Shown: positions 24,744-33,610 of the stretch, one piece after another
Layout: every line of letters begins with the position of its first letter
How positions within the stretch are numbered: position 1 is the stretch's first letter
DNA from: Clostridia bacterium
GTDB taxonomy: Bacteria > Bacillota > Clostridia > Christensenellales > CAG-138
Length of the DNA: 64,000 nucleotides
Direction of reading: 5' to 3'
Assembly: GCA_017407205.1 (NCBI GenBank)
Contig: JAFQXA010000011.1
Location: 1-64,000 of the forward strand
Notes under the pieces: model-generated
Seen by the model: only the letters and a program-made list of their open reading frames with translations
The model's database searches: none
Told to the model about the DNA's origin: nothing
Program-made: the position numbers and the translations under genes

Positions 24744-25124
24744 ATGTCTGACTTTTTGCAATCGGTCATAGCATACCGATTTGAAATCGGTGCCGTAATA
24801 CTTTTCGGCATCGGCTTTATAAACTTGCTTTTGCAGAAAAACCTCATCAAAAAAATAATATCGTTCAACGTAATGGACTCATCGATTTTCCTGTTCTTGG
24901 CTTCACAGGGTTTTATCGAGGGACGAATTGCCCCCATTATAACGGGTGCAAACGATGCTTCGCTTTACATTAACCCCATACCCACAGGTCTTGTATTGAC
25001 GGGCATTGTTGTATCGGTAAGCGTTTCGGCTTTCTTCCTTGCACTCGTACAAAGGCTTTACAAAAAATACGGCACAGTTAACTTTGACGAAATAATAATG
25101 CTCGCAAAAAAGGAGGCGGAATAA
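24744..25124 (+). CDS. mrpC: MrpC/NuoK-like antiporter subunit
   Basis: 126 residues, three helices. ATG at 24744 is chosen since it follows AAGGGGGG at a good distance and leaves 1 bp after mrpB. It resembles NuoK/MrpC, including the late segment PIPTGLVLTGIVVSVSVSAFFLAL typical of the family. It should join the antiporter-like subunits in the membrane arm. Confidence 0.9.
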   Translation: MSDFLQSVIAYRFEIGAVILFGIGFINLLLQKNLIKKIISFNVMDSSIFLFLASQGFIEGRIAPIITGANDASLYINPIPTGLVLTGIVVSVSVSAFFLALVQRLYKKYGTVNFDEIIMLAKKEAE

Positions 25125-25125
25125 A

Positions 25126-26646
25126 ATGCTTCCATGGTATCAGAACATACCTTTTGCCTGCATATTTCTTTGCATGATATCGGGCATAATGATGCCGCTT
25201 TTCAAAAGCGGAAAAGCGGCATTTCACCTTACTCTTTGCGTATCCTTGATAAATGCAATACTCGCAGGTGTACTTCTTTACTTCACGGCTAAAGAGAGCA
25301 TAAGATTTGTATATGTGATGGGACACTTTCCTGCTCCCTGGGGCAATGAGATTGCAGCAGGCAAGCTTGAAGCATTACTTGCACTCATGTTCTCAAGCGT
25401 TATGGCACTTTCGCTCCTTGGCGGAAAAAGCAGTATTCACGACGATATACTCGAGCCCAAGCAGCCTCTTTATTTTCTCATGCTCAATTTGCTCCATGCT
25501 TCAATGCTTGCACTCACCTATACAAACGACCTCTTTACAGGCTATGTATTCATCGAGATAAACACTCTTGCTTCATGTGCCATCGTAATGGCGAGGGATA
25601 CCGCAAAAACGATTGCCGCAACAATACGCTATCTTGTTGTAAGCCTGCTTGGTTCAGGTCTTTTCCTTATAGGTCTTGTGCTTTTATACTGCATAACAGG
25701 TCATCTTTTGATGCCCAACTTACAGGAAAAAGTGTTGAGTCTTGTTTCAACCGGCAAGTATATGGAGCCTCTCACAATAGTTGCAGGCCTTATGACGGCA
25801 GGTATATCCGTAAAGGCAGCTCTTTTCCCGTTCCATGCATGGCTTCCTTTTGCACACGGCGGTGCTACAACAACCTCAAGCTCCGTTTTGTCGGGTCTTG
25901 TGCTCAAAGCCTATATCGTTCTTTTGATAAAGCTCTTTTTCTCGGTATTCTCAATCGAGCTTGTAAGTGCACTTCATGTAAACGATATACTCTTTGTTTT
26001 CGGCATAATCGGCATGATTTATGCTTCAATAAAGGCAATTCGTGAGGAACACATAAAGCGTATGCTTGCGTACTCATCCGTCGCACAGATAGGCTACATA
26101 TTCATGGGGCTTGGTCTTGGAACAAAGGTTGCAGTTATAGCGGCAATATACCAGATAATAGTCCACGCAGTAACAAAGCCGCTTCTCTTTGCTTCAGCTT
26201 CGCGTCTGAGCGAGGTTCAGGGGCACGAAAAGAGTCTTTACCGTTTGCGCGGAAGTGCAAGAACTGCGCCCCTTGCAGGCATTGCGTTCACCCTTGGCGG
26301 ACTCTCCATGATAGGCATTCCCCTTCTGGGCGGTTTTATGTCAAAGTTTTTGCTTGCCGAGTCTGCCGTTTTGCTTGCATCCCCACGTCAATGGGCAGCA
26401 CTCTTATCGCTTGCTTTAAGCTCCGTATTGAACGCACTTTACTACATTCCTGCAATTATAGCCATATGGTCTCCCTCTGACTTCATGCTCAAATATCAGG
26501 AAGAAGGTAAGCAGAAAAAGAATATTACATACTCTGTAAGTGCATTTTCATTCATGGTGTTAGTTGTATTGACGGGCTGTGCCTCAACACCTGTTTCAGA
26601 GATCATAAGCTCAGGGCTTTCACTCTTGGGAGGTGCTTCACTATGA
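25126..26646 (+). CDS. mrpD: MrpD/NuoN-like antiporter subunit 1
   Basis: 506 residues, about 14 helices, proton_antipo_M family. The key charged residues of the half-channels are present: Glu in the helix with YVFIEINTLAS, Lys in SVKAALFPFHAWLPFAH, and a Lys in LSGLVLKAYIVLL. A His-containing loop (IIVHAVTKPLLFASA) follows. It is the first of four homologous subunits in this operon. Its stop overlaps the next start by 4 bp (ATGA). Confidence 0.92.
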   Translation: MLPWYQNIPFACIFLCMISGIMMPLFKSGKAAFHLTLCVSLINAILAGVLLYFTAKESIRFVYVMGHFPAPWGNEIAAGKLEALLALMFSSVMALSLLGGKSSIHDDILEPKQPLYFLMLNLLHASMLALTYTNDLFTGYVFIEINTLASCAIVMARDTAKTIAATIRYLVVSLLGSGLFLIGLVLLYCITGHLLMPNLQEKVLSLVSTGKYMEPLTIVAGLMTAGISVKAALFPFHAWLPFAHGGATTTSSSVLSGLVLKAYIVLLIKLFFSVFSIELVSALHVNDILFVFGIIGMIYASIKAIREEHIKRMLAYSSVAQIGYIFMGLGLGTKVAVIAAIYQIIVHAVTKPLLFASASRLSEVQGHEKSLYRLRGSARTAPLAGIAFTLGGLSMIGIPLLGGFMSKFLLAESAVLLASPRQWAALLSLALSSVLNALYYIPAIIAIWSPSDFMLKYQEEGKQKKNITYSVSAFSFMVLVVLTGCASTPVSEIISSGLSLLGGASL

Positions 26647-28082
26647 ATAATACAGCTATGCTCATTGCAACTATTCTGCCTCTTTTAATTTCCGTTTTGT
26701 TTTTTGTGACACGCTTGAAAAAGAGCGTTTTAAAAGTGCTGACGGCTATAACCGTAATTGGCACGCTTACAGCTTCCGTATTATGTGCAGTTTATTGTGA
26801 CGGCTCATTACAGCTTGCGTATTTTACAGATACAATGAAGCTCACCTTGTCATTTTCTTCATTGAGTGTATTCATGGCAATACTAATGAATCTTGTATTT
26901 TCCGCATCGCTTATTTTTGCCTTTGAATATACGGAGCATGACGAGGGCAGGCAGAAGTTTTTTGCATATTCGCTATTGACGCTTTCATGCCTTATCGGCT
27001 TGTGCTTTGCAGGCAATATGCTCACATTCTACCTTTTTTACGAGGCTATGACGCTTGCTTCGTTCCCCCTTGTTCTTCACACCAAAACGGAAGAATCAAG
27101 AAAAGCCGCTTTCAAATATCTCGGCTTCTCCGTTTTCGGTGCAGGACTCGTGCTTTTCGGTATGATGCTTTTGGGCAACGGTGTATTCAGGGGCTTTACA
27201 CCGTGCGGAATTGATGGAATAGACAAATCAAACACGCTTGCATACCTTCTCATGGCGTTGGGCTTTTCCTGCAAGGCAGGTATGTTCCCGCTTTCTGCAT
27301 GGCTTCCCACGGCACACCCCCAGGCTCCTGCACCTGCAAGCGCACTCCTTTCGGGTATAATCACAAAGGCAGGTATATTGGGCATAATCAGAACCACATT
27401 CTTTGTGTTTGGTGCAAATGCCATTATTGGAACCTGGGCACAGCAGACAATGCTCATACTCGCAATATTTACGATTTTCATGGGCTCGATGCTTGCATAC
27501 AAAGAAAAAACATTCAAAAAAAGGCTTGCATATTCAAGTGTAAGTCAGCTTTCATACGTAATTTTCGGCATCTTTCTGTTAAACCCCGAAGGCTTCATGG
27601 GCGCAATATTGCAGATACTTTTCCATGCACTTACAAAGGCAGGCTTGTTCCTCTGTGCAGGTGCAGTTATCCATAAGACAGGAATTGAGCGTACGGACGC
27701 CCTTTACGGCATTGGCAAAAAAATGCCCGTCGTTATGGCTTGCTTCACGCTTTTGTCACTCTCCCTTGTAGGCATACCCCCCCTTGGCGGTTTTTCGGCA
27801 AAGTGGCATCTTATAAGCGGTGCGTTTGAAAATGGGGCTATGGGCATTATAGGTATTGCCGTATTGCTCATAAGTGCCCTTTTGACAGCATTTTATCTCT
27901 TGCCCATAACTCACGATGCATTCTTTGCAGGCAAGACTGTTGCCAGGGAAGATAAAAAAGAACCGTCCTTATTTATGACAGTTCCCCTTATTGTACTTTG
28001 CGTGCTTGTGCTTTTGGGCGGAATATTCTCAGGCGCATTTGAAACTCTTGCCACCGACATTGCAGGAGGGCTTTTTGTATGA
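26643..28082 (+). CDS. MrpD/NuoM-like antiporter subunit 2
   Basis: 479 residues, about 14 helices. The same landmarks: FYLFYEAMTLASFPLV (Glu), CKAGMFPLSAWLPTAHP (Lys), SGIITKAGILGI (Lys) and LFHALTKAGLFLCAG. It starts with ATGA overlap after subunit 1 and ends with ATGA overlap before subunit 3. Confidence 0.92.
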   Translation: MNNTAMLIATILPLLISVLFFVTRLKKSVLKVLTAITVIGTLTASVLCAVYCDGSLQLAYFTDTMKLTLSFSSLSVFMAILMNLVFSASLIFAFEYTEHDEGRQKFFAYSLLTLSCLIGLCFAGNMLTFYLFYEAMTLASFPLVLHTKTEESRKAAFKYLGFSVFGAGLVLFGMMLLGNGVFRGFTPCGIDGIDKSNTLAYLLMALGFSCKAGMFPLSAWLPTAHPQAPAPASALLSGIITKAGILGIIRTTFFVFGANAIIGTWAQQTMLILAIFTIFMGSMLAYKEKTFKKRLAYSSVSQLSYVIFGIFLLNPEGFMGAILQILFHALTKAGLFLCAGAVIHKTGIERTDALYGIGKKMPVVMACFTLLSLSLVGIPPLGGFSAKWHLISGAFENGAMGIIGIAVLLISALLTAFYLLPITHDAFFAGKTVAREDKKEPSLFMTVPLIVLCVLVLLGGIFSGAFETLATDIAGGLFV

Positions 28083-29539
28083 TTTTACCAACATATATTC
28101 TTATTTTACCGATAATACTGCCTGCTTTATTCTCGCTTTTCCTTTCATTAAAGGCATTTGAGAATGAAAAGCTCCGCAATACGTTTGTATTTTTCGGTGT
28201 GCTTTTAAACAGCCTTGTATTGGGGCTTATTGTAAGCTGTCCGCCAAGTGAGGCTCTGACGCTCGTTACTATCTCTCAAAAGCTCTCGCTCATGCTCAAT
28301 GTTGACGGTATGACTCGCATTTTCGGTGCCATTATCGCAATTTTATGGCCTCTTACCGCAATATACGCTTTTGACTACATGAAGCACGAGCATAACAAGC
28401 GTAAGTTCTTCGCTTTTTTCCTGCTCTCATACTCTGCAACCGCAGGCGTGGCTCTTGCAGGCAATCTTGAAAGCATGTACCTTTTCTTTGAGCTTTTGAC
28501 GCTTGCAACATTGCCGCTTGTAATGCACAAGATGGATTACGCGGCTCGCTTTGCAGGAAAACGCTACCTCATATATTCAATGACCGGTGCGGCTTTCGGC
28601 TTCATATCACTCATATTCATATCGGTCTACGGCACAACTACAGACTTTACTTTAGGCGGTGTATTAAGCGGTGTTTCATTGACTGATGAAGTAGTTACCA
28701 TGCTTCTTATTGCGTTCACAGCTTCTTTCTTCGGCTTTGGCGTAAAGGCTGCACTTTTCCCGATGTGTGCATGGCTCCCGTCAGCTTCCGTAGCACCCAC
28801 ACCCGTAACCGCACTTTTGCACGCTGTTGCAGTGGTAAAGGCAGGTGCTTTTGCCTGTATCAGAATCACATATTACAGCTTTGGAACTCAATTGCTTCAC
28901 GGCACATTTGCACAGTATATTCCCATGCTTGCCGCCGCAATAACCGTGGTACTCGGCTCATTTGAGGCGGTGCGTTCAAACCATCTCAAAAGACGCATGG
29001 CATGGTCAACAGTAAGCAATCTTTCATACATTTTGCTCGGTGTAACCGCAATGAGCAATCAAGGGCTTTTGGCAGCATCACAGCACATGATTTTCCATGC
29101 ATTTATAAAGATAACTCTCTTTTTCTGCATCGGGGCAATCATGGAAAAGAGTCATAAAGAATACTGCAGCGAAATCGACGGCATTTCAAAGAAAATGCCT
29201 GTTACCATGTTCTGCTTCACGCTTTCGGGAATAGCACTCATGGGTATTCCTCCGCTTCCTGCGTTTTGGAGCAAGTGGGCGATAGGCACTTCCCATGCTT
29301 CTTCAGGTGTCTGGGGATATGTTGCAATAGCAGCACTCATGATCTCCGCGCTCCTTACTGCGATATATGTTTTGAGCATTTCGGTCAGGGCATATTCCAA
29401 GGTTGAATTCACTTCAAAAAGTGATGTCAGAGAAAGCATTATGATGAACGTTCCGATAGTCATAATCACTGTATGTATAATACTTCTTGGGCTCTTTGGC
29501 GGAATTATTACTGATACCGTCACTGCATGGCTCATATAA
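28079..29539 (+). CDS. MrpD/NuoM-like antiporter subunit 3
   Basis: 486 residues, about 14 helices. Landmarks: MYLFFELLTLATLPLV (Glu), GVKAALFPMCAWLPSA (Lys), and AVAVVKAGAFACI, followed by MIFHAFIKITLFFCIGA. The proline-rich SVAPTPVTALLHA loop is kept. It is closest in layout to the other copies of this operon and probably arose by duplication. ATGA overlap at the start. Confidence 0.92.
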   Translation: MILPTYILILPIILPALFSLFLSLKAFENEKLRNTFVFFGVLLNSLVLGLIVSCPPSEALTLVTISQKLSLMLNVDGMTRIFGAIIAILWPLTAIYAFDYMKHEHNKRKFFAFFLLSYSATAGVALAGNLESMYLFFELLTLATLPLVMHKMDYAARFAGKRYLIYSMTGAAFGFISLIFISVYGTTTDFTLGGVLSGVSLTDEVVTMLLIAFTASFFGFGVKAALFPMCAWLPSASVAPTPVTALLHAVAVVKAGAFACIRITYYSFGTQLLHGTFAQYIPMLAAAITVVLGSFEAVRSNHLKRRMAWSTVSNLSYILLGVTAMSNQGLLAASQHMIFHAFIKITLFFCIGAIMEKSHKEYCSEIDGISKKMPVTMFCFTLSGIALMGIPPLPAFWSKWAIGTSHASSGVWGYVAIAALMISALLTAIYVLSISVRAYSKVEFTSKSDVRESIMMNVPIVIITVCIILLGLFGGIITDTVTAWLI

Positions 29540-29552
29540 AGGAGGCACGCAT

Positions 29553-31469
29553 ATGAACACAATTCTTTTAGCCTTATGCGTATTTTTACCGCTGTTGACA
29601 GCTCCCGTAATTTATGCTGTATGCAAAAAATCATATACTTTTGCAAACACGCTTTTGAGAGTTGTAACGCTTGCCGTCTTTGCAATTACGCTCTGTCTTG
29701 TTTTTGCAAGGGAAGCCCCCTCGCTCACACTTGAAAGCTTCTCCGTTTTGTCGCTTTCGTTCTCATTTGCAGGCTTTCGTGCAGTACTTTCAACGCTTTG
29801 TGCGTTTGCGTTCATGATTTCCGTTTTTTCATCACGCTTTTATTTTGAAAACTCGGCTGAAAATCCCAGATACTTTGCATTCACAATGCTCACCATGTCA
29901 GGCACAATGGGCGTATTTTTAAGCGGTGATTTGTTCACAACATACCTCTTTTTTGAAATAATGTCGCTTTCGTCCTGGGTATGGGTGGCGCAAACCGAAA
30001 CCGACCAGGCAGCACGCGTATCAAGGTCATATCTTGCATACTCGATAATAGGCGGTCTTGCTCTGCTTCTGGGCATTGTTTTTGTAAGTCAGGCAACGGG
30101 CGGTGTATTGGCATTTGACAAGCTTTCGGAAGCTGTAAATGCACTGAGTGATAAATCCCTCCTCGTTGCTGGTGGAATATTCTTATTTACAGGCTTTGGA
30201 ATAAAAGCAGGTGCTTTTCCGCTTCACACTTGGCTTCCCGAAGCACACCCCATTGCCCCTGCTCCGTCAAGTGCGCTCCTTTCGGGCATACTCACAAAGG
30301 CAGGCGTTTTCGGGCTCATAATAAGCGCCACACAGCTCTTTTGGGGGAGCACGGAATATGCACTTCTTCTCATGGCATCGGGCACCATTACAATGCTTTT
30401 GGGTGCACTTGTAGCACTCTTTACAACCAACCTCAAAAAAGCACTTGCAGGCTCATCGCTTTCGCAAATAGGCTTTATACTTGTCGGGCTTTCCATGCTT
30501 ACGCTCGCAAAGGATACCGCCTACGCAGCAGGCGGTGTAATGCTCCACATAATAAACCATACGCTTATAAAGCTTGTACTTTTCATATCAGCAGGTGCAT
30601 TTTATAAGAACTACCACACATTGAACCTCAACAAATTAAGAGGAACGGGCAGAAGCAACAAGTTTGTTGCTGTATGCTTTATGGTAGCATCTTTAGCTAT
30701 AAGCGGTATTCCTTTCTTAAGCGGTTACGTAAGCAAAACGCTCATACATGAAGCAATCGTTGAGAATATGCACATTGCAAGCGGTTCTTTGCACAATTAT
30801 CTTGCAGTCCTCGAAATACTCTTTATTGTCGCAGGCGGTTTCACACTCGCTTACATGACAAAGCTTGTATATAAACTCTTTATCCAAAAACCGCTTTCAG
30901 CTCAGACAAAGCCTTTAAAGATTGACTTTGGAACGCGTCTTGCAATAGTCATACCGTCAACCCTCCTGGTGCTTTGCGGTATTTTCCCCTCCGTGACTTA
31001 CGAAAAAATCGCAAACTTCTGTGCTCCCTCTTTGATGAGCAGCACATTCCATGCTCACTACTTCGCTTTTGCAAATATTAAAGGGGCACTTTACTCAATC
31101 TTAGCAGGCATAGCCATTTTCTTCATCATTGTCCGCTTATTGCTCATGGATAAGAAGGGCGAAGTCAAAAAGCTGAAGCTTCCGTCACTTGAAAAGCATT
31201 TATACGCACCTGTTTTGTCCTTGCTTTCATTCATAGGCGCATTGATTGCAAGAGTGCTTTACTCGGTCGTGGACTTCATAATTCACATAATAAGCCTTAT
31301 TGTGTTCTTCCGTGACCCCGAATATATCCCCACGGATACGGATGACCATTTCGGAAGATATACAAAGAAATATGTCCGTGCAGGCAGAATAAGCCAAACG
31401 CTTGCGTTTGAGCTCATGCTTTGCGGAACAGGTGTTGCGATTATACTCATTTACTTGCTCGTGAGCTAA
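29553..31469 (+). CDS. MbhH/MrpD-like antiporter subunit 4 with C-terminal extension
   Basis: 638 residues from ATG at 29553, preceded by AAAGGAGGCACGCAT; the frame continues further upstream without an RBS. It has the antiporter core (YLFFEIMSLSSWVWV, GIKAGAFPLHTWLPEAHP, SGILTKAGVFGL, LHIINHTLIKLVLFISAG) plus about 150 extra residues with further helices and a polar loop (RDPEYIPTDTDDHFGRYTKK), as seen in long Mrp/Mbh subunits. It is the last gene of the operon, followed by a terminator 20 bp later. Confidence 0.92.
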   Translation: MNTILLALCVFLPLLTAPVIYAVCKKSYTFANTLLRVVTLAVFAITLCLVFAREAPSLTLESFSVLSLSFSFAGFRAVLSTLCAFAFMISVFSSRFYFENSAENPRYFAFTMLTMSGTMGVFLSGDLFTTYLFFEIMSLSSWVWVAQTETDQAARVSRSYLAYSIIGGLALLLGIVFVSQATGGVLAFDKLSEAVNALSDKSLLVAGGIFLFTGFGIKAGAFPLHTWLPEAHPIAPAPSSALLSGILTKAGVFGLIISATQLFWGSTEYALLLMASGTITMLLGALVALFTTNLKKALAGSSLSQIGFILVGLSMLTLAKDTAYAAGGVMLHIINHTLIKLVLFISAGAFYKNYHTLNLNKLRGTGRSNKFVAVCFMVASLAISGIPFLSGYVSKTLIHEAIVENMHIASGSLHNYLAVLEILFIVAGGFTLAYMTKLVYKLFIQKPLSAQTKPLKIDFGTRLAIVIPSTLLVLCGIFPSVTYEKIANFCAPSLMSSTFHAHYFAFANIKGALYSILAGIAIFFIIVRLLLMDKKGEVKKLKLPSLEKHLYAPVLSLLSFIGALIARVLYSVVDFIIHIISLIVFFRDPEYIPTDTDDHFGRYTKKYVRAGRISQTLAFELMLCGTGVAIILIYLLVS

Positions 31470-31488
31470 AACAAGTCCATAAGTTGTT

Positions 31489-31537
31489 AAGGCAATGTGT
31501 ACTTTTTTAAAAGTAACTTCACATTGCCTTTTTTTGT
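31489..31537 (+). terminator. terminator of the Mrp operon
   Basis: Outer stem AAGGCAATGTG / CACATTGCCTT enclosing a smaller inner stem (ACTTTT / AAAAGT), then TTTTT. Strong rho-independent type. Confidence 0.9.
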
Positions 31538-31545
31538 GATATAAT
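31537..31545 (+). promoter_or_regulatory. extended -10 promoter
   Basis: TGATATAAT (TGn plus TATAAT), with no good -35, immediately after the Mrp terminator. It would give a very short leader to the gene at 31569. Confidence 0.55.
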
Positions 31546-31568
31546 TCGAGAAAAAAGGAGATTTAATT

Positions 31569-32114
31569 ATGACAAAGATAATGAAAAACACACTCTTCAC
31601 TGCAGCTGTTCTTTACATCATAATGGGACTCGGGCTCATTATTTTAAAACAGAGTGTATTGAACGTCATTTGTTATATAGCAGGTGCAGCCGGCATTATA
31701 TACGGTGCAGTAAAGCTCTTTACGTTCTTCTACGCACAGGAAAAGGGCACAAGCATGGTTTCGGGAGGTATACTTTTTGTGTTGGGACTCCTGCTTGTTT
31801 TTCGCGCTCCGTACATAGTAACAATCTTCTCGGTACTTGTAGGCATTGCAATTGCAATTGACAGCATATTTAAAATTCAGACCGCTATTGACATGAAAAA
31901 TATCGGCAAAAATAAATGGAAGGCACTTTTGATAAGCGCCCTCGTAATGCTTGTTATAAGTCTTGTATTGCTTTTTGACCCGTTCAACGGTTCAGCATTT
32001 ATCGCAGTTGCAATGGGTATTGCTCTCATTGCAGATGCAATATTGAACTTCATCTGCATTTGGATCGATGCAAAATCAATACCCGAAACAACTAACAATA
32101 TGCCCCAATTCTAA
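31569..32114 (+). CDS. HdeD/DUF308-like membrane protein
   Basis: 181 residues, six hydrophobic helices in three similar hairpin pairs (GAAGIIYGAVKLFTFF, VLVGIAIAIDSIFKI and AVAMGIALIADAILNFI), the pattern of the HdeD/DUF308 family. Function in Firmicutes is unknown; the Escherichia coli member is an acid-resistance membrane protein. It has its own promoter and an AAAAAAGGAG RBS. Its stop codon overlaps the stop of the converging gene by 2 bp. Confidence 0.82.
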   Translation: MTKIMKNTLFTAAVLYIIMGLGLIILKQSVLNVICYIAGAAGIIYGAVKLFTFFYAQEKGTSMVSGGILFVLGLLLVFRAPYIVTIFSVLVGIAIAIDSIFKIQTAIDMKNIGKNKWKALLISALVMLVISLVLLFDPFNGSAFIAVAMGIALIADAILNFICIWIDAKSIPETTNNMPQF

Positions 32115-32569
32115 ACACCTTTTTCAGTCAGGTACTTTTCAAGTATTTCGGCTGCGTCACCTACCAAAAGCTCGCAAGGACGCTTTTTGTAATAAAGCTC
32201 ATTTCTTTCACTCGGTGTGGGGGATGAGCTTTTTTCAACGCCCTCCAAAAGCTCACGGCAGATAATCGAGCCGTTTTGGGCCCTAAAGCGTGAAGCAAGC
32301 TCCTGGACATCAGCGTAAAGCCTTGCTTTTTGTGCTGTATCTTCTGCTTCGCTGTAACCAAGCTTCAAGCCGAGTGCCATGAACATGCCGGAAACCGCAC
32401 CGCAGACTTCCCTCATTCTGCCCATGCCGCCACCAAATGATGATGCAATCATGGCGGCTGTTTTTTGTGGGAGCCCCAAGTCATCAGCATACGCTAAAAG
32501 CACCGCCTGCGCGCAGTTATATCCCTTTTTAAACAGGTTTTGAGCTGTTTCTCTTTTGTTTTCTGCCAT
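32111..32569 (-). CDS. C_GCAxxG_C_C family putative redox protein
   Basis: 152 residues of the C_GCAxxG_C_C family: NCAQAVLLAY, GGGMGRMREVCGAVSG, NGSIICRELL and RPCELLVGDAAEIL give the conserved cysteines. Members are often annotated as split-Soret-like or redox proteins, with unproven function. The gene follows cysK by 2 bp on the same strand, suggesting joint expression and a possible link to sulfur chemistry. Confidence 0.9.
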   Translation of the reverse strand: MAENKRETAQNLFKKGYNCAQAVLLAYADDLGLPQKTAAMIASSFGGGMGRMREVCGAVSGMFMALGLKLGYSEAEDTAQKARLYADVQELASRFRAQNGSIICRELLEGVEKSSSPTPSERNELYYKKRPCELLVGDAAEILEKYLTEKGV

Positions 32570-32571
32570 GT

Positions 32572-33504
32572 TTATACTCCTTTGAACATATCCGTTGACA
32601 AATATCTTTCGCCTGTGTCGGGCATTAGGGCAACTATAAGCTTGCCCTTATTCTCCTCACGCTCTGCCAAAACGGTTGCAGCATGAAGCACAGCGCCCGA
32701 TGTTATACCGACAAGCAAGCCCTCTGTATGTGCCATTTCTCGGCCACCCCGATATGCCTCTTCCTCTTTGACCGTAATTATCTCATCATATATATCGGTA
32801 TTAAGCACTTTGGGAACAAAGTTTGCACCAATCCCCTGGAGACCGTGAGGCCCTGCCTCGCCTTTTGACAAAAGCGGTGATGAATAAGGCTCAACACCCA
32901 CAATTTTTATATTTGGGTTTTTCGACTTCAAATATTCGCCCGTACCCGTAATCGTACCGCCCGTACCTATTCCTGCAACAAATAGGTCAACTGTGCCTTC
33001 TGTATCTTCCCATATCTCAACGCCCGTTGTAAGGGCGTGTGCTTTGCTGTTTGAGGGATTTGCAAACTGGTCGGGCAGGAAGCTGTTTCCGTTTTCCTTG
33101 GCAATCTCCTGTGCTTTTTTGATTGCACCCGTCATGCCCTCGCTTCCTTTTGTCAATACGACCTCTGCACCGTATGCTTTCAAAAGTGCAATTCGCTCAA
33201 CGCTCATTGTATCCGGCATTGTGAGTATAACCTTGTATCCTCGTGATATGCCCATTGCGGCAAGCCCTATTCCGGTATTGCCGCTTGTCGGCTCAACTAT
33301 CACGGAACCTTTCTTCAAAATGCCCTGTGCCTCTGCATCATCAAGCATCTGTTTTGCAACTCTGTCCTTTGCACTTCCTGCCGGGTTAAAGCACTCAAGT
33401 TTTGCCGCAATGCGTGCATCAAGGCTTTTTTCATTACAGTAATTCGTTAATTCCATAAGCGGAGTTTTACCGACGAGCTCCGAAATATTTTTGTATATAT
33501 TCAT
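32572..33504 (-). CDS. cysK: cysteine synthase A (O-acetylserine sulfhydrylase)
   Basis: 310 residues from ATG at 33504. An ATG 15 bp upstream is rejected because it overlaps the GGAGG that serves as RBS. PLP enzyme that makes cysteine from O-acetylserine and sulfide. Landmarks: GKTPLMEL, the PLP lysine in PAGSAKDRVA, TSGNTGIGLA, and GTGGTITGTGEYL for phosphate binding, with GITSGAVLHAA near the C-terminus. Cytoplasmic. Confidence 0.96.
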   Translation of the reverse strand: MNIYKNISELVGKTPLMELTNYCNEKSLDARIAAKLECFNPAGSAKDRVAKQMLDDAEAQGILKKGSVIVEPTSGNTGIGLAAMGISRGYKVILTMPDTMSVERIALLKAYGAEVVLTKGSEGMTGAIKKAQEIAKENGNSFLPDQFANPSNSKAHALTTGVEIWEDTEGTVDLFVAGIGTGGTITGTGEYLKSKNPNIKIVGVEPYSSPLLSKGEAGPHGLQGIGANFVPKVLNTDIYDEIITVKEEEAYRGGREMAHTEGLLVGITSGAVLHAATVLAEREENKGKLIVALMPDTGERYLSTDMFKGV

Positions 33505-33561
33505 AGCATATTCCTCCATGTTATATATAATATTATCACCTTATACTTGATTTTTCCACAC

Positions 33562-33596
33562 AAAAAAGTCTGCACGTGATGTGCAGACCTTTTTAT
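33562..33596. terminator. bidirectional terminator between cysK and the lipase gene
   Basis: Stem GTCTGCAC / GTGCAGAC with A6 on the left and T5 on the right. On the minus strand it ends the gene whose stop is at 33611; both sides have U-tracts. Confidence 0.85.
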
Positions 33597-33610
33597 TGTT
33601 TCTTGTTTTA

